A program made the translations under genes and the position numbers. This document shows positions 24,301 to 28,741 of a stretch of DNA of 64,000 bases, one piece after another. The stretch comes from Anastrepha obliqua (Eukaryota > Arthropoda > Insecta > Diptera > Tephritidae): contig NC_072892.1 in NCBI RefSeq assembly GCF_027943255.1, positions 162,194,792 through 162,258,791 on the forward strand, in the 5' to 3' direction. The stretch's first letter is position 1; the number at the start of each line of letters is the position of its first letter. The notes under the pieces were generated by a model. It was not told the origin of the DNA and ran no database searches. It was given only the letters and a program-made list of their open reading frames with translations.

Positions 24301-25060
24301 AGCTGATACTCACTAGAATATTTAACACACCCTGACGAAGGAGGGAAGGAATTTAAAAAAACCTTTTTCTATTTTTATGCCTCCTGCTCCACATATGTGC
24401 GATGTTCATCATCAATACAAATTTTGCTTACAAAAAGGTGCCAATACATATCGATGTACGAGTATATTCTGCATTTTTCATGGTAGGTGCTGATTTCTCT
24501 TCCTCAAATGCCTTCAGCTGTCTACATACATCTACAAGGCGATGTCATTGTCTACATACCTTAGATCTATTGCTCATACACATTTTTCGCTAGTCTTGAA
24601 CTAGTCCTATCTAATGAATTTTGTTTCCGAGCTTCAAATATGGCAATTATTCAAACGCGTTGTAAAATAAGGTTAAAACCCTACAGATTTGACGGCGTAC
24701 AGTGCCCGATTAATGCGTATTTGCTCAAGTCATACGCTGCGTATGAGCAACATTGCAATACATAATTTAACCAAACACACTCAAATTCCATCTTTAATGT
24801 ACATAGTATCAATTTGTATTTGCACTGTGTCGTGTGTGTGTGCATAAGACATATGTATGTGTGTTGTATACTCACTTCTGCCATAAATTCAGCGTATTGT
24901 CCACCAGCTTGCTATAACCATGCATCGATATGTTGCGAAATAGATCTGCCATGTCATGGCTGAATATGGCACCTACTGATTGCTTTCGCTTTTTTTCTGC
25001 CCATTTCGATACTCGCTTGGGACTGTTGATCCACCAAATGGCGCCCGATGTAGTCTTCAT
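273..25060 (-). CDS. pickpocket-family (DEG/ENaC) sodium channel gene, 8 exons, 3' end outside window
   Basis: Predicted amiloride-sensitive-type cation channel subunit of the plasma membrane. Coding exons (minus strand, 5' to 3'): 24876-25060, 19122-19328, 18594-18783, 13814-13947, 10470-10737, 10186-10399, 4614-4782, 273-391. Together they give 495 codons plus one base, and every junction has GT/AG and consistent phase. Family order is clear: N-terminal HG motif, membrane segment 1, the FPSISIC start of the extracellular domain, CCTFN, then the cysteine-rich block with CIPFY and CPDCLPAC. Membrane segment 2 and the GxS selectivity filter are missing because the last exon lies left of position 1; a donor at 267-272 shows that the gene continues. 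Introns of 3-5.5 kb are full of transposons. Which pickpocket paralogue this is cannot be told from sequence memory. Family assignment is very secure; exon ends are by eye. Confidence 0.9.
392..702. other. intronic sequence, nothing recognised
   Basis: AT-rich spacer between pickpocket exon 8 and the foldback element. It holds no coding or repeat signal that I can support. Confidence 0.4.
703..1297. mobile_element. foldback MITE with long TIRs and 9 bp target duplication
   Basis: The first ~150 bp (703-860) and last ~150 bp (about 1150-1297) are imperfect inverted copies of each other, both starting near GGGTCGATTT and running through the Phe/Leu-poor AT-rich arms. The direct repeat AGTATCTAT lies immediately outside both ends (694-702 and 1298-1306). 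Long TIRs with 9 bp target duplications are characteristic of Mutator-like elements. No transposase is present, so it is a non-autonomous element in a pickpocket intron. The arms match well enough that insertion is probably fairly recent. Confidence 0.75.
1307..1734. other. intronic sequence, nothing recognised
   Basis: No conserved ORF, splice-bounded exon or terminal repeat was recognised here. It may contain old LINE sequence leading into the fragment that follows. Confidence 0.35.
1735..2060 (+). mobile_element. 3' fragment of an endonuclease/RT-type LINE
   Basis: Across frames it reads YGPVRLEDDIYLIRYNDEF, then ...HPQGKSRRVRPSKRWRDGIEE-like and W-R-R-I-V-M-E-A-type remnants. This is the common C-terminal tail of insect non-LTR retrotransposons, where the GRPxxRWxDGVEED motif follows the reverse transcriptase. 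There are many stops and shifts; it is a dead 5'-truncated copy. Confidence 0.6.
2061..2389. other. spacer, nothing recognised
   Basis: A short minus-strand open frame (2207-2392) has no recognisable domain and no coding signature, and is treated as chance. Confidence 0.3.
2390..3480 (-). mobile_element. RNase H-bearing LINE, 3' fragment
   Basis: Read on the minus strand, it goes from the thumb of a reverse transcriptase (ITKLERVQRTACM near 3400-3480) into an RNase H domain (FTDGSKMESGVEAGVF, then INIFSDSQAVIEAL and LIWVPGH) and the usual C-terminal region (TGHWTIGSHAEKLGL, 2400-2600). Order and motifs are those of the I/R1/LOA-like non-LTR group. Frames are broken between 2971 and 2968 and at 2640-2770, so it is inactive. 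Confidence 0.75.
3481..4394 (+). mobile_element. Tc1-like DNA transposon relic
   Basis: The left part encodes the paired-like helix-turn-helix of Tc1 transposases (KPKPRSGRPTILSVREVR). Further right are decayed pieces of the DDE domain: FSDESQFYI, VKHGGDGV and FHQDND. The 3' end near 4380-4394 (GCAGACTTTTTGCTG) resembles a Tc1 inverted-repeat end followed by TA. The left inverted repeat is not seen, so the copy abuts or is cut into the LINE at its left. Confidence 0.65.
4614..4782 (-). CDS. pickpocket exon 7 (CPDCLPAC motif)
   Basis: A 169 bp exon with no stop in phase. It encodes KWNNVL, then ALFCPDCLPACDDIQNEVS. The CxxCLPxC motif is diagnostic for DEG/ENaC extracellular domains just before the second membrane segment. 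Acceptor GACAG, donor GTGAGT. Confidence 0.88.
4783..5199. other. intronic sequence, nothing recognised
   Basis: AT-rich start of the pickpocket exon 6-7 intron. Short open frames at 4942-5278 have no recognisable content. Confidence 0.35.
5200..5608. mobile_element. mariner-type MITE with ~45 bp TIRs
   Basis: The left end (GAGGTTCATTCAAAAAGTTG...) and right end (...CAACTTTTTGAACGAACCTC) are inverted copies over about 45 bp with few differences, and TA flanks both ends (5198-5199 and 5609-5610). The 409 bp between them hold no transposase. TIR style and TA target suggest a non-autonomous Tc1/mariner derivative. Confidence 0.75.
5609..6110. other. intronic sequence, nothing recognised
   Basis: AT-rich stretch between a MITE and a SINE, with no supported feature. 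Confidence 0.35.
6116..6377 (+). mobile_element. tRNA-derived SINE, copy 1
   Basis: The head resembles a tRNA with a pol III A box (GCCGTAGCTTAATGG) but a decayed B box. The body (about 6210-6360) is nearly identical to the copy at 33360-33520, including CGCCCCTCGG, GGCTGACAACTGTAGG and the AGGAGGAGGAG end. It sits in a pickpocket intron. I recognise the family from tephritid flies; that is from memory and not shown here. Confidence 0.75.
6430..7090 (-). mobile_element. Tc1-like transposase relic
   Basis: The minus strand encodes LTDESKFNIFGSDGG (first catalytic Asp region), then MDRHKYKNVLAQHLMPSVE, then the second-Asp region FQQDNEQTA in another frame, and a decayed ...ELNPMEHVWE-like end. 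All are typical of Tc1 transposases. Multiple frameshifts. No inverted repeats identified. Confidence 0.65.
7100..7915 (+). mobile_element. rosa-type (DD41D-like) mariner transposase, broken copy
   Basis: The N-terminal helix-turn-helix half is open (MDRFTPKQRAEIVAYRKKY at 7121 onward, ending at a stop at 7402). The catalytic half follows in another frame, with TVWASIC and FQQDGAPRHTAN, then WPHRSPDLT before a premature stop near 7915. It is clearly related to the better copy at 8454-9739 but in the opposite orientation. The C-terminal ~60 residues are missing. Confidence 0.65.
8096..9982. mobile_element. TTAA-type MITE copy split by a mariner
   Basis: Segments 8096-8453 and 9740-9982 match, in order, the left and right halves of the intact MITE at 41073-41793 (shared GGGGTAGTCAGAATTTTC start, GACAAATACTTTT, CTCAAAACTATG, and CTTGTCCGATTG blocks). 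The mariner at 8454-9739 was inserted between them. The left TIR is decayed and the right ~100 bp is lost. Confidence 0.75.
8454..9739 (-). mobile_element. rosa-type (DD41D) mariner, near complete, 1286 bp
   Basis: Inverted ends (TAAAGGGTGGTTAAGTTTTA and its near-perfect inverse) are flanked by TA (8452-8453, 9740-9741). The minus strand encodes, in three consecutive frames: a helix-turn-helix region (9264-9575, ARTAENIAAVRDSV), the first catalytic region (IIFSDVAHFQLSEF, VTVWCG; 8956-9219) and the second and third (WFQQDGAICHTAN ... CDLTPLDFFLWG; 8561-8959). There are 41 residues between the Asp of QDGA and the Asp of LTPLD, the spacing that defines the rosa group. A stop near 9264 and a shift near 8956 inactivate it. 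Confidence 0.82.
9983..10135 (+). other. orphan open frame of unknown origin
   Basis: A plus-strand frame (9983-10234) whose first ~50 codons look protein-like (HVLELPQGSVSKTLVQSYQK, then YLQHMEPLKC). It lies directly after the truncated MITE and before pickpocket exon 6, on the opposite strand. I do not recognise the family; it is probably a coding fragment of another transposon. After about 10135 the frame runs into a (CATA)n stretch and loses that character. Confidence 0.3.
10186..10399 (-). CDS. pickpocket exon 6 (cysteine-rich block)
   Basis: A 214 bp exon. It begins RKCYFNDDF after a GTATGTAG acceptor, continues with the paired cysteines of CITRCRML and the family motif LCRCIPFYMP, and ends VCTIYHAHCLLSYR plus one base. 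A tempting GTAAGT inside the exon (about 10237-10242) was rejected: only the lower donor GTGAGT (10180-10185) gives the right phase and the expected cysteine pattern. Confidence 0.85.
10470..10737 (-). CDS. pickpocket exon 5 (central extracellular domain)
   Basis: A 268 bp exon encoding GFTVILN, then FPVDGYIVIVHHPAVFPD and the threonine/serine-rich ...FTEPSLRSYSPQT. The GxTVxL and HxPxxxP patterns are those of pickpocket channels. The donor is GTAAGT at 10464-10469; the next intron is only 70 bp. Confidence 0.88.
10840..11290 (+). mobile_element. LINE reverse transcriptase fragment (YADD)
   Basis: 10987-11250 encodes LINDLLEQLIRRGCRMIAYADDVALIV, the reverse transcriptase active site, then GLSVNPLKTQLVLFTR. 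Upstream, decayed frames read FNNVLSG and similar. The piece stops near 11290, where a second, different LINE fragment begins. It lies in the pickpocket exon 4-5 intron. Confidence 0.7.
11300..12260 (+). mobile_element. LINE reverse transcriptase fragment with altered active site
   Basis: It starts with fingers/palm sequence (ELAIDRRDYAMGIFL, FDNATFDSM) and after a shift continues as a 224-codon open frame (11586-12260). The catalytic box here reads YADH instead of YADD. GLSANPTKAGIVLFTRRSK and KYLGVILDSKLL follow, then the thumb ending AFPPFDVVIQGEA. Same non-LTR group as its neighbours but not collinear with the fragment at 10840. Confidence 0.72.
12380..13220 (+). mobile_element. LINE RNase H and C-terminal region, decayed
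   Basis: Broken frames read IFADGFRTQHGSGSGIYVE (RNase H start), QVYAFQEAMNLV, and then near 12920-13160 the zinc-knuckle-like tail with CPEC and HFLRLCPAF. It is probably the continuation of the reverse transcriptase at 11300-12260, as order and spacing fit. Many stops. Confidence 0.6.
13225..13670 (+). mobile_element. LINE C-terminal fragment plus SINE-like scrap
   Basis: 13330-13608 encodes IVTGHYPRDIHALRL and QHLLLSCHALARLRFKHLG, the His/Cys-containing C-terminus of RNase H-bearing LINEs. Sequence just before (13230-13320) is from the thumb region, so this is another non-collinear piece. At 13628-13670 a short stretch (CAGAGTCGGCTTGAAACTG) resembles the body of the tRNA-derived SINE. Confidence 0.55.
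13814..13947 (-). CDS. pickpocket exon 4 (CCTFN motif)
   Basis: A 134 bp exon too short to stand out as an ORF, found because its neighbours' phases required it. Read in phase it gives LAPSCSNLIRSC and then YGPCCTFN, the hallmark cysteine pair of pickpocket extracellular domains. Acceptor CTCCAG, donor GTAAGT. It ends with two bases that complete Phe with the first base of exon 5. Confidence 0.88.
14230..14470 (+). mobile_element. LINE 3' tail fragment
   Basis: Decayed frames give SKARGRLRLTWFEQV and CIEMNRERS, the GRPxLRWxDGV ... W-R-V-N-E-A tail found at the end of many insect endonuclease/reverse transcriptase elements. Short and broken. Confidence 0.45.
14525..14935 (+). mobile_element. 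mariner (irritans-like) 3' half
   Basis: The sequence decodes to FQDNAPYHNSIKNMAKL, then PHPPDSPDLAPRNYELF and EAYFEAKDKI...LKRRWND, the second and third catalytic regions and tail of a DD34D mariner transposase. It has stops, the third acidic residue is changed to Asn (APRNY), and the 5' half is absent. Confidence 0.65.
14936..15746. other. intronic sequence, nothing recognised
   Basis: Short open frames on both strands (15192-15514) overlap one another and match no family known to me. No splice-bounded exon is required here by the channel gene. Confidence 0.35.
15747..16440 (+). mobile_element. RNase H-bearing LINE, 3' fragment
   Basis: It begins inside RNase H (SIIFQTEIFAILKVAEW) and, after a gap, has a 136-codon open frame with LMIGIITGHNPLGQNM, CLSCLEEADSTEHFLCECPA and ARLRVLGSD. 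This is the standard C-terminal region of I/R1/LOA-like elements. Truncated at the 5' side. Confidence 0.7.
16441..17255. other. intronic sequence, nothing recognised
   Basis: The first ~70 bp may be the 3' untranslated end of the preceding LINE. The rest shows no supported feature. Confidence 0.35.
17265..17461 (-). repeat. tRNA-like block bracketed by 31 bp direct repeats
   Basis: Identical 31 bp copies (17265-17295 and 17431-17461, starting TACGAAGCGTTATATTATAT) flank ~135 bp. The minus strand between them contains a pol III-like A box (GCGGTAGCCGAGCGACTAGC, about 17371-17395) and B box (GGTTCGAATCA, about 17338-17348) followed by a run of A. It does not fold as a full tRNA: the T stem pairs poorly. 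It is either a SINE with an unusually long target duplication or a local duplication around a tRNA relic. Confidence 0.55.
17462..17775 (+). repeat. U2-like unit, copy 1 of a tandem pair
   Basis: Shares its whole length (about 310 bp, including 5' and 3' flanks) with the unit at 17891-18203, about 429 bp downstream. The core is U2 snRNA-like. The flank includes TAATTCTCAA (17479-17488), resembling the start of the insect snRNA promoter element PSEA. The shared flanks show that DNA, not RNA, was duplicated. Confidence 0.75.
17531..17681 (+). ncRNA. U2 snRNA-like sequence, copy 1 (5' truncated)
   Basis: From memory of U2 it matches from about nucleotide 30 to near the 3' end: stem-loop II (CATCTGATAG, CCTCCATCGGAGG), GGACAACAAATGTTAAACT, the Sm site AATTTTTGG (17591-17599), GGGGCTTGCTC, and GTATTGCAGTACCGCCGGGA. 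The first ~30 nt of U2 are absent, and ATCTGTTCCT between GTGTGG and TATCAG is also deleted, so stem-loop IIa and the branch-site pairing region are damaged. Probably a pseudogene. Confidence 0.75.
17891..18203 (+). repeat. U2-like unit, copy 2 of a tandem pair
   Basis: Second unit of the pair. It is nearly identical to 17462-17775 from TAATTTTTGTGAGCGTG through GACGAAAATGGAA. PSEA-like start TAATTCTCAA at 17908-17917. It is the better preserved of the two. Confidence 0.75.
17950..18110 (+). ncRNA. U2 snRNA-like sequence, copy 2 (5' end missing)
   Basis: Starts GTGTGGTATCTGTTCCTATC, which aligns with the GTGTAGTATCTG of normal U2, so the branch-site-pairing GUAGUA reads GUGGUA. Stem-loops IIa and IIb, the Sm site (18019-18027), stem-loop III and the start of IV are kept. 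The conserved first ~30 nt (stem-loop I) are replaced by unrelated sequence. The PSEA-like element lies only ~20 bp upstream of the homology, about 50 bp closer than expected. A truncated variant or pseudogene; function unproven. Confidence 0.78.
18204..18593. other. intronic sequence with T-rich tracts
   Basis: End of the pickpocket exon 3-4 intron. Poly-T and TG tracts near 18240 and 18494-18520; nothing else supported. Confidence 0.4.
18594..18783 (-). CDS. pickpocket exon 3 (extracellular finger region)
   Basis: A 190 bp exon that completes the Leu codon of exon 2 and ends in phase 0 before a GTATGA donor. It contains VDYFMEHLKFFISLYL and TRRIMQM, typical of the poorly conserved outer region of pickpocket channels. 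The acceptor is TATACAG. The intron to exon 2 is only 338 bp and has no transposon. Confidence 0.85.
19060..19420. repeat. short (TG)n and (GTAT)n microsatellites
   Basis: A TG run near 19068-19086 and (GTAT)n near 19377-19412 lie on either side of pickpocket exon 2, in introns. Confidence 0.7.
19122..19328 (-). CDS. pickpocket exon 2 (first membrane segment)
   Basis: A 207 bp exon in phase with both neighbours. It starts with a hydrophobic run (IIWLTVHMTTMCALFTVLSL) that is membrane segment 1. The outer-face motif FPSISIC follows, matching the family's FPAVTIC-type start of the extracellular domain. Acceptor CAG at 19329-19331, donor GTGAGT at 19116-19121. Confidence 0.88.
19540..20600. repeat. 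degenerate CGATA-rich satellite
   Basis: About 1 kb of diverged tandem units of roughly 80 bp, each containing variants of TTTCGATAAATTATCG, GGTAATTATCGATAT and TCGATATTTTTTATAAAG. At least eight exact TATCGATA octamers are visible (for example near 19548, 19830, 20042, 20190, 20410, 20524). TATCGATA is the DREF site, and clustered CGATA is the BEAF-32 binding motif of Drosophila. Located in the first pickpocket intron. There is no coding content. Confidence 0.7.
20927..23400 (+). mobile_element. LINE with zinc finger, endonuclease and RT; internally deleted
   Basis: Flanked by a perfect 13 bp target duplication CTGAGGCACAGCA (20914-20926, 23401-23413). From 5' to 3': a leader, an open frame from 21007 with GVEPNPGP (2A-like) and a PHD-like Cys/His finger (CCICHKRL, VRCNKC), AP-type endonuclease (21640-22074: LNCIGLTSKIDEI, VQETKLY, GDFNAHHDIW), then a deletion, reverse transcriptase N half (22080-22660: YRPITLLSTVVKTLE, LDLKKAFDPVSH, QGVPRGD), a second deletion removing the YADD box, and the C-terminus (22684-23352). 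The tail is (CAA)n. Both deletions rule out activity. Confidence 0.85.
23414..23800 (-). mobile_element. LINE 3' tail fragment
   Basis: 23590-23796 on the minus strand encodes KRRPKKSWIDSAIDKLKEI and NWWRLTADREIWRKI, the GRPxxxWxD ... W-R-x-L-A-x-D-R-x-x-W tail of an endonuclease/reverse transcriptase element. The open frame is short and isolated. Confidence 0.5.
23801..24875. other. intronic sequence, nothing recognised
   Basis: First pickpocket intron between LINE pieces and exon 1. AT-rich, with a small (TG)n near 24833-24862; no supported feature. Confidence 0.4.
24876..25060 (-). CDS. pickpocket exon 1 (cytoplasmic N-terminus)
   Basis: Encodes 61 residues plus two bases. The start is the ATG at 25058-25060; the frame is open a few codons further upstream but there it begins with GTG. 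It is rich in Lys and Trp, then has an SMHGYSKL motif, which contains the conserved His-Gly pair that DEG/ENaC channels use in gating. It ends ...LWQ-AA at a GTGAGT donor (24870-24875) and joins exon 2 to make a Lys codon. Confidence 0.85.
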
Positions 25061-26050
25061 TTCGTGTTTGTACACTGTTCAATTATATTTGCATAGGTAG
25101 GTGTGAGATCTCTACTAGTTACGTTTGTGCAACAATCCCGCGCTATCCAAGTTTCCAACTGCCTATCCAAGTTTGGCCTTCTAACGCTAACGATTTATGG
25201 GTATGGGAGCTGTGATGATGCTGCCTAATTGTTTGTCTGCCACGTTGGGAATTGCCACTGCAGCAGCGCTATTACTTTCACGGTTCACTGGTTTTCACGC
25301 AACACATACGGTTTGTCGCTTTGCTCCGACAACGAAAGCAACTGCAGCGTGACGACTTCTGTCAGCGATCAAGTGGCAGCGAATAAATACGGATAAAGTT
25401 CAAATGCCAGCAAACGGGATATGAATGAGCCTGTGCGAATATGGGCACGTACTTATATGTGCATGCAACGAATACGTGTGTGTGTGTGTGCAAGAAGGTG
25501 GAAAGTGGTCGGATAGAGAGCATAGAATAATTGCTAACGTCACATGGGCGTATGTGCTGAAGTTTGTAATGGACTTTCATCATTAGCACCGCAAACATAG
25601 ACAACGCCTACTTAATTTAAGTACGCCGGGTGTTCCACATGCAAGTTTGTGTTTTTGGAACGAATGTTATTTTGACACTAACAGTTGTCTTCCGCTCAAA
25701 ATTTTACGGGAATTAGTCTACATGCGCTTGAGTGGTTTCACGCTTGAACAGCATTGGGAAATATTGCTGACTTTTTTCCAAAGTAGGTTTTTTACCTAAG
25801 CACAAAATTTTAATGCGTTAAGTCTAAGCTACATACTTCTACTATGAGTCATTCTCATGGAATCACCGTTTAAGTATTACTTCAGAGGAGTATAGTGTTG
25901 CCTAAACTGCACGTTTATTAAAAAGAAGTTTAGCCCAAAATAAAGCATATACTTCCCATGCTGTACGCAAGTTTGTGCAGCAGGCTCATGAGACTGCTTT
26001 TGTCAGCATAAATTCCTAGAGTTCCAGTGTGGAACATAGTGCCACAACGA
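25061..26050. other. 5' flank of the channel gene
   Basis: Sequence upstream of the pickpocket start codon. It must contain the 5' UTR and possibly the promoter, but no TATA box, initiator or splice site can be pointed to with confidence. A (TG)n tract lies near 25477-25492. Weak ORF-like scraps at 25640-26000 look like decayed transposon. Confidence 0.4.
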
Positions 26051-26690
26051 GTTTCTTCCATTCGGGTCGGTTTTGCGTCAATCGCTTAACTTGATTCCAA
26101 CTAAGCTGCATGGCTGGCTGCATGGTTTTCTGACTGCAGCAGTCGTCTCCAGGTATTCGCTGGTCTTCCACTTATGCGGCTTCCTTAGAGGTTCCAGTCA
26201 ATGGCGGCTTTTGTTAAGTCACCATTTCCTCTGCGTAGCACACGGCCAATTCAGCCTCCTTGTTTCTTTTGGATCTCTAGAGTGTAATAGTATTGGCTTC
26301 TGCTTGGTTTTGGCTCAAAGGGCAGAATTCAAGATAATATTTGGCCAGATTATTTTGAGAATTTCCCGAAGGCATCTGCTTACAAAAACTTGCCATGAGT
26401 TCGCGTCCGCTGACGTCGCATTCCAAGTCTCACAACCATTCAGTAAAGTCAAATTTACATTGAAGTTAAAAATTCGCAGTTTTGTGCGACGTGAAATATG
26501 TGATGCGTCCCAAATTGCTTGCAAGGAACCAAATTCAGCTACAGCTTTCTTTAATCGGCCTTTGATAACATCGCTCGAATCTCCAGAGACCGATATAACT
26601 GGTATGCTAGTGGCTAACATCTCACAATTCCTATCGTCATGCGGTGTGCACCGACGAGAAGTTGGCTACAGTGGTCGAGTATGAACAACT
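26051..26690 (-). mobile_element. LINE (endonuclease/RT type) C-terminal fragment
   Basis: The minus strand encodes DVIKGRLKKAVAEFGSLQAI, LLNGCETWNAT and VFVSRCLREILKIIWPN (26315-26620). This is the RLxKAxxAFGxL ... YGCETW ... NRCLRxIL series at the end of many insect LINE reverse transcriptases. Below 26300 a decayed GRPKxTW tail continues. 5' truncated. Confidence 0.65.
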
Positions 26691-27085
26691 CAACCCAAGA
26701 CTCGCAATCAATCTCAACGGCTCAGCCTTGCACGCATCAACCTAATAAAATTGTGCTAAAAAGATCTCGGGTTATGTGCGTAGAAGTCTGAATCAGCAAT
26801 GGAAGACGAACAAACAAAGCTCGCTTTCGCTTCTCAGATTGTGCCTTACTGTAGGACTACAAATGGACATCGAATTTGGCTTTTGGCAAAATCCACTTTC
26901 TTCTCCGCGGCTTTATTAGTAAACTAAAAAAACTGAGAATCAGAAAATCCGAAAGCGATTGTCCAGAAGTGGATGCGTCTAAGGCGAAAGGCAGTTGCGT
27001 GTGGACTCAGGTTAATGTGGGCTCAGGTTAGTGATAGCACTCCCATTATCCCATTCTGTTTTTTGGATTAAAAAGATTGAAGATA
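26691..27085. other. intergenic sequence, nothing recognised
   Basis: No supported feature. Confidence 0.3.
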
Positions 27086-27415
27086 TGAGCTTGTATAATC
27101 TTTGTTTTTAGCAGGACGGTACACTAAGTCACACAACCCAACAAGAAATCGATATTTTGAAGACTTAGTTAAATAAATGTGCTATCCTCCGTCTTACCGC
27201 GATCATTTGTCCACCTCGGAGTAGCTATTCGACCACTTTGAGTTGTAAACTTTCTTGGTTGCGTGTTGTTAAAAGTCGATATAATCTGAAAGCATCCGAA
27301 GCTTAAGGGCGAATATCGTTCGGCCAATTACTAAGATAGAGCCAAAATTGATCAAGAGATCTTCGGAAATTGGGTTAACAAAATTACGGTACTGCTAAAC
27401 TATCCGAGACAGTCA
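27086..27415 (+). mobile_element. rosa-like mariner relic (C-terminal part)
   Basis: Frames give QDGTLSHTTQQEIDIL near 27115, then CPPRSS and finally FGNWVNKITVL. This is the order of the second catalytic Asp, the third catalytic region and the C-terminus of DD41D-type transposases. It is heavily mutated, so the assignment is tentative. Confidence 0.4.
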
Positions 27416-27818
27416 AATAATAGAAATAAATAAGAATAATTTGTTCGGGGTTGAGTTTCAGTTTCGTACATTTACTTTAATTTCCAAAGAGATACTTATA
27501 TTAGGACCACCCAGTACTAAAGAACTCACAAATTTCAAAGTAGTTTACCCATTTTCTTAATTAGTTCTTAAATTTTAGCTTAACCCTGGTTGGGGGTTTA
27601 GCCGAGCGCCTCCTCCAATTTGTAATGTGCGTCCTGATGTTTTCCAGAAATCATAAAAATGGTAAATTAGCATTAAAAATGGAAAAACAAAAGTTAGGCG
27701 GTCGACTTCGAAACTCGGTACATGTATTGCTTTACACCTTTTTAGAAACGATATAAATATTAAGAGAACGAATGAAAACCACGCCCACTTTTCATATATC
27801 AAAACCAAATCTGATGCT
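27416..27818. other. intergenic sequence, nothing recognised
   Basis: No supported feature; a minus-strand frame at 27575-27808 has no recognisable content. Confidence 0.3.
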
Positions 27819-28381
27819 CCAAGGGTTGTTTGAAAAGTCCATGCAAAGTCAGAGAGATGGCACTACTAGACGTATCGAAGTTATGTTTAGTTGGTGACAT
27901 CCCTTGGAAGATCACACACCAAGTTTCCCCTAGATCGGTATATTTCTTTGTGTTTGGCATTCGTTTGAGTCGAGGAAGTCGAGTGGTTCTCCTATTCCAT
28001 CACTACAACGCACCAGCTCACGCCTCAGCAGTTGTGCTCACAAAATTAATGGAAATAGGATTCCAACTCATTTTACATCCACTCTATCCTCCAGACTTGG
28101 CTACCTCGGTTCCATCGGACTACTAATTGTACCCCAATTTAAAGAAATGGCTGACGGAAAAAAGATTTTACTCAAACGAGGAGGTGAGTGCAAAAACGAA
28201 TGGCTTTTTTCAGTCAAATCTTTTTAGGATGGACAAATCCTATTATTCGGAAGGGATCAGCACACTAGAACACCGTTGAACGAGGTGTATAAGCCTAAAA
28301 GGAGGCTATATCGAAAAATAAAAAAGGTTTTAAGAAAGTAAGTAGATATTACTTTTGCAGAGACTTTTCAAACGACCCTCG
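27819..28381 (+). mobile_element. irritans-type mariner, internally deleted
   Basis: The ends GGGTTGTTTGAAAAGTC and GACTTTTCAAACGACCCTC are inverted copies, with TA at the right end (28382-28383). Inside is the second half of a mariner transposase: HHYNAPAHASAV, LILHPLYPPDLA, and LKKWLTEKRFYSNEEVSA. The first catalytic region is missing (563 bp element), and the Asp of HDNAPAH is replaced by Tyr. Confidence 0.72.
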
Positions 28382-28741
28382 TATAAACTACATATAAATC
28401 TCATCGTGTATGAGTTTGTTTGATTCCAAAAATTTTCAGGCAGCTCAAATTATATTTTACTTAAATGTGTGCGGGTCTATAAAGTTTGGTTCGAACCGAA
28501 TGCTTGTTTCTTTACATTCTGATTAAAATTTTGACATTTCAGCCAGCAAATTCCACAAACAAAATACACATCAATTTTGTTTTTTTGTACTACTGCCTTC
28601 ACCTTGTCTAGATTCGTCATGTCATCGATAAACAGCCTACATCGGATCATTATTTTTAGCTGATGAGGAGAGGTTTGAAGAAAAGAAGAAAAAAGCCAAC
28701 CAAAACTGGAAAAAGAAGTCGGCAAAATTAACAGCACATTA
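28382..28741. other. intergenic sequence, nothing recognised
   Basis: A minus-strand frame at 28477-28737 has no recognised domain and no start context; treated as chance. Confidence 0.3.

Noticed and set aside
28477..28737. 86-codon minus-strand ORF
   Set aside because: No recognisable motif, and it stands alone between two transposons; insufficient support.
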